This document shows, piece by piece, positions 1-7,748 of a stretch of 64,000 nt of DNA (within the stretch, counting starts at the first letter, position 1; every line of letters starts with the position of its first letter). The translations under genes and the position numbers were made by a program. The notes below the pieces were generated by a model that saw only the letters and a list, made by a program, of their open reading frames with translations, was not told the DNA's origin and did not search any database. The stretch comes from Alphaproteobacteria bacterium. GTDB taxonomy: Bacteria > Pseudomonadota > Alphaproteobacteria > UBA9219 > RGZA01. The stretch lies in NCBI GenBank assembly GCA_033762625.1, contig JANRLI010000007.1:215541-279540 (forward strand). Direction: 5' to 3'.

Positions 1-477
1 CTTCCGCCGATCGAGCGCATCCAGCGCGCAGAGACGTTGATCGCCGCATCGAGTGCCGATATCCGACATGGCGGTGAGATGGCCTTCTATCGCCGCCGGC
101 TATCCGATGGCTCTGGTGACTTCATCCAAATGCCGGATGAGCGCCGCTTCCAGGCTGATACCGCTACCCAGCGCAGCGAAGATTACTACTCCGTCTTACT
201 CCATGAGCTGACGCATTGGACAAGTGATGTCCATCGCTGCAATCGCGAACTTGGCGCCCGCTTTGGCGATGCCGCATACGCGATGGAGGAACTCGTTGCT
301 GAACTAGGCGCAGCATTCCTTTGCGCTGAGCTCGGCATCACAGTAACGCCGCGCGCCGATCATGCCGGCTATATCGCGCACTGGTGTGATGTCATGAAAT
401 CCGACAAGCGTGCCATCTTCACTGCTGCCGCGCGTGCTTCAGAAGCTGTTTCGTTCCTCAAGCGACTTGCCGCATGA
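1..477 (+). CDS. ArdC-like antirestriction protein, C-terminal part (5' truncated by window)
   Basis: The reading frame is open from base 1, so the start lies outside the window. The visible ~158 residues hold a zincin signature, HELTHW, followed by an EELVAELGAAFLC segment that supplies the third metal ligand in ArdC/DUF1738-type proteins. This family pairs an N-terminal single-strand-DNA-binding domain (not visible here) with a C-terminal metallopeptidase-like domain and protects incoming plasmid or ICE DNA from restriction. Its presence says the DNA left of the tRNA-fMet is also of mobile origin. The family call is good; antirestriction activity is inferred from the family. Confidence 0.8.
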   Translation, partial: LPPIERIQRAETLIAASSADIRHGGEMAFYRRRLSDGSGDFIQMPDERRFQADTATQRSEDYYSVLLHELTHWTSDVHRCNRELGARFGDAAYAMEELVAELGAAFLCAELGITVTPRADHAGYIAHWCDVMKSDKRAIFTAAARASEAVSFLKRLAA

Positions 478-536
478 CACCGCGCTTCAAGCCGGCGCGC
501 CGCTCATGCGGCGTTGCCGGCTTTTGTCTTTTTGCG

Positions 537-1799
537 CTACGCACGTGCGGTGAACAATTCGTCGAGGTCGGTCGTATATCGCGGCGAGACGTTGGAGCGG
601 CGCATCGACCAGCGTGGTGGCGCTGCGAGCGCAGCCGGCCGCACGGTGTTGCGACCGAAGCGCATATTGATCGTGTCCATCGCCCGCATGACTTTGGCTG
701 ACCGCACGGGATCGATGCTCGGCACGAGTTGCGCGGATAGCTGTTGCTGCGGGACGAGATCAAGGAGGATCACACCCGCCTTGGCGTAGCGGTAGCCTTG
801 CCGCCAGATACGCGCACCCGCTCTTGTCGCGGACGCGATGAGCGCGAAAGTGTCGGCGGTTGGTTCAATGCCGAAGCTCGACTGATTGACATATTGCGGA
901 TCGACCTTCGAAAACCTGTTCGTCTGCAAGAACACCTGCATCGCGGTAGCGACGAGACCATGACGGCGCAGCTTTTCAGCGGCGCGCGTCGCGTAGCTCG
1001 CGAGCGCTTGCTGCATCTCGTCCCAGGTTTCAACGGACCGTCCGAATGAGCGCGTCACGGCAAGCGATTTGCGCGTCGCTGGCGCGAGCGAGAAGGGCAG
1101 ACACATCGTGCCGCGCAGCTCCCAAGCTGTGCGCAACCCGACGACCGAGAGATGTTTGCGGATCTCATCATCAGAGAGCGCCAGGAATTCAATGATGGTG
1201 GTGACGTTGACGCTTGCTAGTTTGCGCACCGCCGCCGGGCCCAAACCCCAGACCATTTCTGCGGGAAGGGTTTCGTAGAGGCGATTTCGTTGACGCTCAT
1301 CGGACAGATCGCAGACGCCGTTGCCGCCGCGCTGTTTCTTGGCGATGGCGTTGGCAAGTTTGGCGATCGTCTTGGTGGGGCCAATGCCGACGCAGGTCGG
1401 GATCTTCGTTGCCTTCAGAACAGCGGCCCGGATAGCGATGGCGTGGTTTTCCACCCCGTTCATGCCGGATACATCGAGAAACATCTCGTCGATGGAATAG
1501 GGCTCGACCTCCGGTACGAGATCGGTCAACACTTCATACATGCGCCGTGACATGTCGCCGTAGAGCACATAGTTCGAGCTTTTCCACACGACATCTTCGA
1601 GCCCCGGACGACGTTTGGCGAGATGATAGGGCTCGCCCATTTTGATGCCGAGGTCTTTGGCTTCCTGTGTGCGCGCAATCGCGCAGCCGTCATTGTTGGA
1701 TAGCACCACGACCGGCTTGCGCTTCAGCTTGGGATCGAAGGCGCGCTCGCACGAACAATAGAAGCTGTTGCCGTCGATGAGTGCGAGCATGGTGTTCAC
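537..1799 (-). CDS. umuC: Y-family DNA polymerase V catalytic subunit UmuC
   Basis: The 420-residue protein opens with ALIDGNSFYCSCERAFDP, the Y-family palm start with its metal-binding Asp. It also has the second catalytic motif SIDEMFLDV, then finger, thumb and little-finger regions of normal UmuC length. It would perform translesion synthesis after SOS induction. A GTG start at 1799 overlaps the upstream umuD stop (GTGA), so the two are translationally coupled; an ATG at 1790 is also possible. The pair is under the SOS box at 2194-2208. Mobile elements often carry such cassettes. Confidence 0.93.
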   Translation of the reverse strand: MNTMLALIDGNSFYCSCERAFDPKLKRKPVVVLSNNDGCAIARTQEAKDLGIKMGEPYHLAKRRPGLEDVVWKSSNYVLYGDMSRRMYEVLTDLVPEVEPYSIDEMFLDVSGMNGVENHAIAIRAAVLKATKIPTCVGIGPTKTIAKLANAIAKKQRGGNGVCDLSDERQRNRLYETLPAEMVWGLGPAAVRKLASVNVTTIIEFLALSDDEIRKHLSVVGLRTAWELRGTMCLPFSLAPATRKSLAVTRSFGRSVETWDEMQQALASYATRAAEKLRRHGLVATAMQVFLQTNRFSKVDPQYVNQSSFGIEPTADTFALIASATRAGARIWRQGYRYAKAGVILLDLVPQQQLSAQLVPSIDPVRSAKVMRAMDTINMRFGRNTVRPAALAAPPRWSMRRSNVSPRYTTDLDELFTARA

Positions 1800-2176
1800 A
1801 CCTCGAAACGAACGAGCGCTTCGACGATGGCCCAGATCTCAGTGTCACCTGTCACAGGACGCGCATCGGATTTCGATGGCTCCAACCACCATGCACCTTC
1901 CTTGAAGATGAGCGTTGCGAGGATGACGTCGCCGTCGAGGATCGCAACGCAGACCTTGCCGGCGACCGGATCGGCCGCCGCGTTCACGACGAGCACATCG
2001 CCATGATGGATGCCGCGCGCGCTTAAAGCTTGCCCGATGACGCGCACCGGATAGCGCGCGGGGCGGCGCAGATCGAGCTTGTCTGCGAGATCAATGACCG
2101 GTTCGATATGGTCCTGCGCAGGGCTCTGAAACCCTGTGGTTTCATCGCCGCGATAGTGACGTTCGTTCTCCTGCAT
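1796..2176 (-). CDS. umuD: UmuD-like protein with both catalytic residues replaced
   Basis: The 126-residue protein aligns along its length with E. coli UmuD from Gly25 onward (GFQSPAQDHIEPVIDL against GFPSPAADYVEQRIDL; GIHHGDVLVV against GISDGDLLIV). In this hand alignment the catalytic Ser60 of the GDSM motif becomes Ala (GQAL), the general-base Lys97 becomes Ala, and the Cys24-Gly25 cleavage site becomes Thr-Gly. Only 14 residues precede that Gly, so the product is nearly the size of cleaved UmuD'. It probably acts as a ready-made UmuD' partner for UmuC. A Shine-Dalgarno AGGGGG precedes the ATG at 2176. Confidence 0.85.
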   Translation of the reverse strand: MQENERHYRGDETTGFQSPAQDHIEPVIDLADKLDLRRPARYPVRVIGQALSARGIHHGDVLVVNAAADPVAGKVCVAILDGDVILATLIFKEGAWWLEPSKSDARPVTGDTEIWAIVEALVRFEV

Positions 2177-2193
2177 CCTGCCCCCTAGAACAA

Positions 2194-2208
2194 GAACATA
2201 TCATGAAC
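2194..2208 (-). promoter_or_regulatory. LexA (SOS) box, alphaproteobacterial type
   Basis: On the minus strand the site reads GTTC-ATGATAT-GTTC, an exact match to the GTTC-N7-GTTC operator of alphaproteobacterial LexA. It ends 18 nt upstream of the umuD ATG. A further GAAC half-site lies at 2188-2191 on the plus strand. The site sits between umuD and the divergent SRAP gene and could control both. Confidence 0.85.
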
Positions 2209-2297
2209 ATACATCGATGCAAGAGCCGTTTTAAGGGCTGGGGATGAGCAAGACAAAAGTCATGGCCGCACAATAGGTTGGAAGGTATTCTTGAGGG

Positions 2298-2957
2298 ATG
2301 TGCAATCTCTATTCCCTGACCAAGGCGCGCGAGGCGGTTATCCGTCTCTTTCGCGTGTCCGACAATCGCGCAGCGCACTACGATCCGCGTCCTGCGATCT
2401 TCCCTGGAAAGATGGCCCCGGTCGTGCGCGGCACCTCAGATGGCGAGCGCGAGCTCGTCGAGCTCAGCTGGGGTTTCGTCCTCAATCAGAAGGACCGCGC
2501 ACCGCGTCGTGACACGAACGTCAGGGATGATAAGGCAGTCGCTAGTCCGTTCTGGAAGGACTCAATCGAGCAGCGTCGCTGCCTTGTGCCGGCGTCATCG
2601 TTTGCCGAGCCGAAGGAGGTGACGCCCGCGACGTGGCACTGGTTTGCGTTAGCCGGTGATGAGCCGCGTCCGCTCTTTGCGTTTCCGGGCATCTGGCGCC
2701 GCTACAAAGGACCGATCAAGAAAGCCGGCCCAGTCGTGGAGATGGATGTCTACGCGTTCATGACGACGCTGCCCAATGCACTCGTCGGTAGTATCAATCA
2801 CGAGCGTATGCCGGTCATTCTGACCAAGCCTGAAGAGTTCGACACATGGATGCAGGGATCGACTTCAGAGGCGATGGGCCTCGTCACGAGCCATGACGCC
2901 GACCGAATGCGCATGGTGCAATCCGGGTTTACCAAAGAGGATCTGCTCGACGTATAG
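2298..2957 (+). CDS. SRAP-domain protein (SOS response-associated, YedK/HMCES family)
   Basis: The 219-residue protein starts MCNLYSL, giving the invariant Cys2 that forms a thiazolidine crosslink with abasic sites in single-stranded DNA. Downstream are NVRDD (family NARxE region), RCLVPASSFAEP and INHERMPVIL with the conserved His-Glu. Length matches YedK. It shields abasic sites during replication or translesion synthesis, which suits its position divergent to umuDC across a shared SOS promoter region. Function is well established for the family. Confidence 0.9.
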   Translation: MCNLYSLTKAREAVIRLFRVSDNRAAHYDPRPAIFPGKMAPVVRGTSDGERELVELSWGFVLNQKDRAPRRDTNVRDDKAVASPFWKDSIEQRRCLVPASSFAEPKEVTPATWHWFALAGDEPRPLFAFPGIWRRYKGPIKKAGPVVEMDVYAFMTTLPNALVGSINHERMPVILTKPEEFDTWMQGSTSEAMGLVTSHDADRMRMVQSGFTKEDLLDV

Positions 2958-2971
2958 CTGCTCGAAGGCGC

Positions 2972-3709
2972 TCAGCTTGGGTCGTCGCCAGGATCGGAAG
3001 GCTTGGAAGGTCGACCTCTTCGCACGGGTCGGTTCGGACTAATTCGATCCGGCTTTGGCGCTCGGAACTTGCTAATCAGCACGTCGATCGATGCGATGCG
3101 CTCGCTGAGCGCTTCAGGGGTGACGTCTTTGTCTACTGTTTGAAGATCGCAGCGCGCGGCAGCAACGTCGGCAAGACCTTTAAACGTCTTGAAGGGAGTG
3201 ACATCATCAAGCAATGCCTCGCGGCTCGCGTCGATCGCGTGATCCAGGGCGAAGCAGAGAGCAGACGCGCTGATGGGACGAATGAACCCTTGTGCCGTAT
3301 CCGGCAAGTCGTTGCTCAATTTCAATAAGCGGATTTGCGCATCGAAATTGTCGAACATCGCAGCCATTGCTGCTAGTTGATCAATCAGGTTGAGCGATCG
3401 ATCGCCGGATGACGGTACATAAGCTGGATCAGGTTTTACGTCGGCGCGCAACGCTGGCAAAAGCCACGATAGTCGGGCCACCGACAAATTGACTGGAGTA
3501 AATCCATCGTTTGCAATCAATTGCAGCACATTCTGAATGAAACGACTGCGTCGTTCGGGAGCGATTGCTGCTGCGTCGAGTATCGCATTCACGTCGCCGA
3601 ACGCAATGAGACTGTCGAGTGCGGTCTCAGAGGCGACCGACCTTTCGCTTGGTGTCTCTGCGATGAAGTGGTCCACAAGTAGCTTTATGCTGAGCGGTGT
3701 GTCGGACGG
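2972..3709 (-). CDS. Hypothetical protein with basic Arg/Pro-rich tail
   Basis: A protein of about 245 residues that I do not recognise. It is mostly predicted alpha-helical and has no signal peptide or membrane segment. It ends in RRGRPSKPSDPGDD, which resembles an AT-hook (core RGRP) and suggests DNA contact. The ATG at 3709 has AGGA five bases upstream; a longer frame begins at 3760. It converges on the SRAP gene with a 14-base gap. Confidence 0.6.
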   Translation of the reverse strand, partial: PSDTPLSIKLLVDHFIAETPSERSVASETALDSLIAFGDVNAILDAAAIAPERRSRFIQNVLQLIANDGFTPVNLSVARLSWLLPALRADVKPDPAYVPSSGDRSLNLIDQLAAMAAMFDNFDAQIRLLKLSNDLPDTAQGFIRPISASALCFALDHAIDASREALLDDVTPFKTFKGLADVAAARCDLQTVDKDVTPEALSERIASIDVLISKFRAPKPDRISPNRPVRRGRPSKPSDPGDDPS

Positions 3710-3976
3710 CATGAAAATCCTAAAAGCCGTGACTTCACCGCAGAGTGTTTCTCTCTGCAAGGCTCAAATTACTTGCATCGGCAGAACCGGCAAATTCGCG
3801 AAACGCGATTGTAAGCGTTCGCGACGAGATTTCATGAAATCAGCGCCTTGAATAGATTTGCGATCATTGACCTATTTGTTGTATCGACCCATTTATCTCG
3901 AATTCGCTTGTTCGAATAACCCTTGCAACGCCAGATTAAACTCACTAGATTGCGCTCCGTACACAGTATTATTGTC

Positions 3977-4053
3977 CGCGGGATAGAGCAGTCCGGTAGC
4001 TCACCAGGCTCATAACCTGGGGGTCGTTGGTTCAAATCCAACTCCCGCAACCA
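3977..4053 (+). tRNA. Initiator tRNA-fMet (CAT)
   Basis: A full 77-nt cloverleaf with encoded CCA. The acceptor stem CGCGGGA/TCCCGCA has the C1-A72 mismatch diagnostic of initiator tRNA. The anticodon arm is CCAGG-CTCATAA-CCTGG and the T arm GTTGG-TTCAAAT-CCAAC is fully paired. Its 3' part is duplicated at 26712-26759, which marks it as an integration site. Confidence 0.97.
4006..4053 (+). repeat. attL-like direct repeat (3' part of tRNA-fMet)
   Basis: These 48 bases, from the anticodon arm to the CCA end, recur at 26712-26759 with three mismatches. Duplication of a tRNA 3' end is the usual footprint of a tyrosine-recombinase element, and an integrase lies between the copies. Confidence 0.75.
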
Positions 4054-4232
4054 ATACCAACTACCCCGTGCCAACTTTCCGCGCCGCTGTTTTGCCTTCG
4101 CGCTCTACACACATCCTCTGAATTGTTCGCACGCGTCCAGCTGCGCTGCCTGCGCATGTCTGTTCTTGCCTTTCGTCTCGCCGCCCGCTGAGACCCCAGC
4201 CGCTGGTGAGGGGCCGTCATCGGGACGGCTCG

Positions 4233-4246
4233 ACATCACGAAAGGA
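4233..4246 (+). repeat. Repeated leader motif ACATCACGAAAGGA, copy 1
   Basis: This 14-nt motif ends in a Shine-Dalgarno (AAAGGA) and lies eight bases before the ATG at 4255. The identical 14-mer recurs at 5145-5158 in front of the gene at 5165. The shared block may keep a common translation signal or mark a duplicated leader. Confidence 0.6.
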
Positions 4247-4254
4247 AAATACAA

Positions 4255-4566
4255 ATGCCAATTCAAATCATCTCATGGTTCTGGGAGGAAGCATTCGACA
4301 AGTTCGGCTTCGGGGACGGCGACGATGTCGTCATGACGCACGTGGTTGCCGATGTGCTCGGAAGACACGGCTACAATGTCACCATCACGCCTTGGGGCAT
4401 GCATAACGACATCATCACCTCGATCCTCGATGCTGATGGTATCGAGCAAATCCCGGAGACGGCTAATCTTGGCTACGATGAGCCGCGAGAATACCTGCCG
4501 GAATCTATCGTCAAGCTTCTCGATACTGACCCAAGCACCGGTTCGGATGTGAAGGTGCGGTCATGA
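4255..4566 (+). CDS. Hypothetical protein, 103 aa
   Basis: Not recognised. A small acidic soluble protein, with an aromatic N-terminal segment IISWFWEEAFDKFGF and no membrane segment or Cys cluster. The ATG at 4255 has AAAGGA eight bases upstream. Its stop overlaps the next start by four bases (ATGA), so the two genes form a small operon. It is the first gene inside the element after the tRNA, a position typical of accessory regulators or antirestriction-type proteins, but nothing seen here supports a specific role. Confidence 0.65.
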   Translation: MPIQIISWFWEEAFDKFGFGDGDDVVMTHVVADVLGRHGYNVTITPWGMHNDIITSILDADGIEQIPETANLGYDEPREYLPESIVKLLDTDPSTGSDVKVRS

Positions 4567-4835
4567 GCACGCCTGTAATCCGAAAGCGCACCGGAAGCTG
4601 GAGCACCTTCGAGCGTCGCTTTCAGCCACGCTACACCGAAGATGAAAGTGTGCTCGTCGAGATCTTCGCCTTGCCCAAGGACATTGATCCGCGATTGGTG
4701 TGGACTGTCACTGACGACGATGGGCGCCTCTACCTCAATCCTGGATACCGCTTTGTGAACCGCTTCGCCTACGTCATTTGTGAAGTGCCGTGGAGCGACA
4801 TCGACACGATGCAGCCGCCATATCGATTTGACTGA
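4563..4835 (+). CDS. Hypothetical protein, 90 aa
   Basis: Not recognised. It is translationally coupled to the preceding gene by an ATGA overlap. The sequence is mixed alpha/beta with many aromatics (RFQPRYTEDESVLVEIF, PGYRFVNRFAYVI) and has no signal peptide or transmembrane helix. Coupling to its neighbour and codon use like the rest of the left half support a real gene. Confidence 0.65.
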   Translation: MSTPVIRKRTGSWSTFERRFQPRYTEDESVLVEIFALPKDIDPRLVWTVTDDDGRLYLNPGYRFVNRFAYVICEVPWSDIDTMQPPYRFD

Positions 4836-5006
4836 CGCCTACCTCTCTTCGACAAGCCGACGATGTGTGTGCCGCTGGCAGTGCCCGATTCAGCAGCTTA
4901 GCGCATCGTTGGCCAATTGCGTCTGATTGCCTTTCGGAGCCTCCGCAAGGACGAGCAGTGCCATCTGATCACGCGGCCTACATGGCACCCCACGGGCCGC
5001 AATGAC

Positions 5007-5067
5007 GAATTTCGGGTGGTACCCCCGCCACGCGGGCTGCGCCCGCGCGGCCCGTCCCCCGAAATTC
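5007..5067. repeat. Nested inverted repeat (structured DNA/RNA element)
   Basis: The outer arms 5007-5016 and 5058-5067 are perfectly complementary over 10 bp. The inner arms 5031-5037 and 5041-5047 are complementary over 7 bp around a TGC loop. No T-tract follows the structure, so a simple terminator is unlikely. It could be a structured leader RNA, a single-strand origin or part of a transfer origin. Confidence 0.6.
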
Positions 5068-5144
5068 TATGCAGCCCGCCGGCAAGTGCCTGGGGCCCCG
5101 CCATGTGATCGGCGCGCAGATGGCACCGCATCGTGCGGAGCCAC

Positions 5145-5158
5145 ACATCACGAAAGGA
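5145..5158 (+). repeat. Repeated leader motif ACATCACGAAAGGA, copy 2
   Basis: Identical to 4233-4246 and ending six bases before the ATG at 5165. It supplies the ribosome-binding site and fixes that start. Confidence 0.6.
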
Positions 5159-5164
5159 CATCCC

Positions 5165-5368
5165 ATGAGCAACAAACCAACCCTCCATGCTTACGCTGTG
5201 AAAGATCGCGGCAAGAACCAGAAGGCCATCTGGACACGCATCGGTGCCGCTTGGCCGCACGAGAAGGGCGTCGGCTTTACCATCGAACTCGATGCATTCC
5301 CTGTCGATGGCCGCATCGTCTTGACCGCACCCAAGGCTGACACAGCCGAAGAAGGCGGTGCCAAATGA
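5165..5368 (+). CDS. Small conserved-looking protein, 67 aa
   Basis: The ATG at 5165 (MSNKPTLHAYAV) is set by the AAAGGA in the repeated leader. The protein reads as a compact beta-rich domain: KAIWTRIGAAWPHEKGVGF then a strand ending VDGRIVLTAPK. Small proteins of this pattern are, as far as I recall, common beside plasmid and ICE genes without assigned function. The stop overlaps the next gene by four bases (ATGA). Confidence 0.7.
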   Translation: MSNKPTLHAYAVKDRGKNQKAIWTRIGAAWPHEKGVGFTIELDAFPVDGRIVLTAPKADTAEEGGAK

Positions 5369-5613
5369 AAACCATCAGCAGATCAGCTGAGCAGGCGGGC
5401 GCGAAAGCGCCCGCCACCGCTTGTCGCTCTTGCGGGTCAATGCGCTTCGTCATCATCGAAAGCTACGCCTATAGTGGCGAGCTTTATCCTGAGGATGACG
5501 GCACCGCTTTCTTGCATTGCTTCAGCAGCGAAGGCGGCATCGATATGATCCGCTGCCGGGAATGTGGCACCAAGCACAGCCCCGACGATTTCATCGACAT
5601 CATCATCAACTGA
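5365..5613 (+). CDS. Zinc-ribbon-like small protein, 82 aa
   Basis: It has two Cys pairs, CRSCGS near residue 22 and CRECGT near residue 66, spaced as in a zinc ribbon; the segment between them is acidic and aromatic. It is coupled to the upstream 67-aa gene by an ATGA overlap. It may bind nucleic acid or protein through the ribbon. The zinc site is seen in the sequence; any role is inference. Confidence 0.7.
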   Translation: MKTISRSAEQAGAKAPATACRSCGSMRFVIIESYAYSGELYPEDDGTAFLHCFSSEGGIDMIRCRECGTKHSPDDFIDIIIN

Positions 5614-5977
5614 AGTTACAGCGCCGTTGCTCGGAGTGCTTCTCGCAATCCGTGCACGGCGTTCTTCTTGTTCATCGCAATGGTAGATCTAGCTGGACGG
5701 GATCAATTCTGCACATGGAAGTTTCGTGAATGATTGAACTCGTTCGGTAGCACGTGGATGTGCTGCGGCATGACTCGCGCTTCATGGAGTTTGTCGGAAT
5801 CTGTCCGAGCGATTTCGGGTTACCGTGGATTACGATTGGGTTTTGTGAGGGCTGACTTAGCTTAGTGGGGCGGGGTAGCGAGATGTGTTTGGCCTAGGCC
5901 AAACCATTCGGTCAGGGGCCGGGCAGATGGCCCCCGACACCCCAGGACGCTTGCGCTCAGCCCTCATTGAACTCGTC
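5614..5977. other. Non-coding region upstream of mobC, candidate oriT
   Basis: No supportable gene lies in these 364 bases, which directly precede the mobC-relaxase pair where an origin of transfer is expected. It holds an 18-bp perfect palindrome at 5887-5904 and a GGGGCC/GGCCCC inverted repeat just after it. I did not find a textbook IncP or IncQ nick sequence, so the oriT call rests on position and structure. Confidence 0.45.
5887..5904. repeat. 18-bp perfect palindrome upstream of mobC
   Basis: The sequence GTTTGGCCTAGGCCAAAC is fully self-complementary and lies 74 bases before the mobC ATG. It suits a dimer-binding operator, for example for the ribbon-helix-helix MobC, or an oriT arm. 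Confidence 0.6.
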
Positions 5978-6319
5978 ATGCCACGCTCATCTGCCCAATG
6001 GAAACGCGATCGCCAGCTCAACATCGCCTTGCATCACAGCGAAGTCGAGATGCTGAAGGCGCATGCCGATGCGAAGGGTATGCGTCTCGTCGACTATGCG
6101 CGGGCGCGCTTGTTGGCGATGCGGGCAGCGTCGGCAACGGTGGTTCTGCCCTCCAAGCTGGAACGGCTCAATCTCGAACAGCTCAAGCGCATCGGAAACA
6201 ACCTCAACCAGATCGCCCGCCAGCTGAATGGCCTTGGCCAGGTGGTGCCGGACGAATTGACCGAGACCTTGAACGCGGTCCGGCATCTCCTTCGCAGTGC
6301 GACGGACGATGATCGTTAA
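5978..6319 (+). CDS. mobC: MobC-like relaxosome accessory protein
   Basis: The 113-residue protein begins MPRSSAQWKRDRQLNIALHH, a basic segment leading into a ribbon-helix-helix-like start. It carries the MobC signature LEQLKRIGNNLNQIARQLNG in its second half. MobC proteins bind oriT and help the relaxase melt and nick it. The gene overlaps the relaxase start, so the two are made together. The ATG at 5978 is preferred over an upstream in-frame start at 5885 because the domain begins there. Confidence 0.85.
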   Translation: MPRSSAQWKRDRQLNIALHHSEVEMLKAHADAKGMRLVDYARARLLAMRAASATVVLPSKLERLNLEQLKRIGNNLNQIARQLNGLGQVVPDELTETLNAVRHLLRSATDDDR

Positions 6320-7748
6320 ATTCGCCAAACCCGGAAAATCCTTTAAAGGGGTCATGCAGTATCTCGCGCATGATGCCGGTCACGCCGAAACGGCGGAACG
6401 GGTGGCATGGACGCATACGATCAACCTAGCCCATGATGACATCGAGGCCGCTACGGCAGAGATGCGCACGACCGCCCTCAATGCGGATGTGCTTAAAGCG
6501 CAGCACGGGATCGGCGGGCGTCAGGTCGAACGCCCTGTCCGGCATGTGTCCCTGAACTGGCATCCGAGCGAGAAACCGGATCAGGACGCAATGCTTGGCG
6601 CGGCGCAGTCCTTCTTGAAGCACATGGGATGGGATGAGCATCAGGCGATCGTTATCGCACATGATGACAAGGCCTATCGCCACGTTCATCTCGTGGTGAA
6701 TGCCATTCATCCGGAGACAGGACGCAAGTTGGATGACGGGTTCGAGCGACGGCGCGCGCAGGCTTGGGCGCTTGCTTACGAGCAGGACCACGGAAAAATC
6801 TTCTGCGAGGAGCGCATCAAGCCGGCTGCCGAACGGGAAGCGAGCGCCCCGCGTCAGGCCTGGATTGCCATGCGCGATCTACCCGCTGAGCGCATCGCCG
6901 ATGACTATCTTGACCGGCATGACCCACGTCTGGTCATGGAGCGCAATGAATGGAAGCTTCTCAAGGATATCCAGAAGTCGGAACGGATCGAGTTTTTCGA
7001 GAACGGCAAGGAGATCTATCGCGGCATCAACCAGACGATCTACCGTCAGGTGCGGGAAGAATTCCGCCAGGAATGGGCAAGCTACTACGCCGCTCGACGT
7101 GACGGAGTTGATGCTGCTTCACTCGCTGAACTCCGGCTGGAATTAATCGCACGGCAGCGCGATGTGATGTTGGAGCGCCGGGGAGAGGCCACTGCCGAAC
7201 AGCGAGACCTGCGTGACCTACAATATCGGGAACTACTCGACCGCCAGAAAGACGAGCGCGCTGAACTTGCTGCGCGGCAAGAGCTTGGCCTCAGATCGCA
7301 CGATCTGCTTGATCGCGCTTACCCGGTCACGTTTCAGAAGCCGATCGACCGCGAAGCCGAGATTATGGGAGGAGAGGATGGTCTTGATCGCTTCGGAGTG
7401 CAGCGTGGGCGAGAGCGTCATGATGGCGACGTTGCGCCCCAACGCAGCGAAGAACTAGTCGCTCGTGGCAACGACGATGAAACGCGAGCCCCGCTTCGCG
7501 ATCCCGTATCGGGCATCGCCGGCGGATTGCTCAGCATCATCGGGCAACTTGGCGAGAGCCTCACGGGAGGCGCCACCAAGCCGCCACCAAAATCCGCGCC
7601 CGAGGTTGATGCGCTGGAGCGGTTCAAGGTTAAGCGCGGCCAGCCGCCGCCGGGCGACGCCAATGAGCGCGCCGCCCAAGACCGCGAGCGTGCCCATGCC
7701 GAACGGCAGAACTGGCGCGAGTGGCATCAGTACGAACAGGAACGATGA
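6309..7748 (+). CDS. Relaxase (VirD2/MobA type, Pfam Relaxase family)
   Basis: About 479 residues. The N-terminal third has the relaxase three-histidine motif HDDKAYRHVHLVVNAIHP and an upstream HVSLNWHPSEKP segment. The rest is charged, Arg/Glu-rich helix, and the last ~100 residues are Pro-rich and basic. It would nick oriT, stay bound to the 5' end and pilot the strand. ATGs at 6297 and 6309 are both possible; both overlap the mobC stop. The large non-catalytic half probably contacts the coupling protein. The catalytic Tyr was not assigned with certainty. Confidence 0.88.
   Translation: MIVKFAKPGKSFKGVMQYLAHDAGHAETAERVAWTHTINLAHDDIEAATAEMRTTALNADVLKAQHGIGGRQVERPVRHVSLNWHPSEKPDQDAMLGAAQSFLKHMGWDEHQAIVIAHDDKAYRHVHLVVNAIHPETGRKLDDGFERRRAQAWALAYEQDHGKIFCEERIKPAAEREASAPRQAWIAMRDLPAERIADDYLDRHDPRLVMERNEWKLLKDIQKSERIEFFENGKEIYRGINQTIYRQVREEFRQEWASYYAARRDGVDAASLAELRLELIARQRDVMLERRGEATAEQRDLRDLQYRELLDRQKDERAELAARQELGLRSHDLLDRAYPVTFQKPIDREAEIMGGEDGLDRFGVQRGRERHDGDVAPQRSEELVARGNDDETRAPLRDPVSGIAGGLLSIIGQLGESLTGGATKPPPKSAPEVDALERFKVKRGQPPPGDANERAAQDRERAHAERQNWREWHQYEQER

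Larger units (their letters stand above)
4836..5164. other. Non-coding stretch with a 61-nt nested hairpin
   Basis: No convincing gene is present. The stretch holds a large structure at 5007-5067: a perfect 10-bp outer stem (GAATTTCGGG with CCCGAAATTC) enclosing a perfect 7-bp inner stem (CGCGGGC-TGC-GCCCGCG at 5031-5047). The leader motif for the next gene is at 5145-5158. Confidence 0.6.

Noticed and set aside
3832-4074. Minus-strand frame across tRNA-fMet containing LRELDLNQRPPGYEP
   Set aside because: This peptide is the antisense translation of an initiator tRNA and is a known spurious call.
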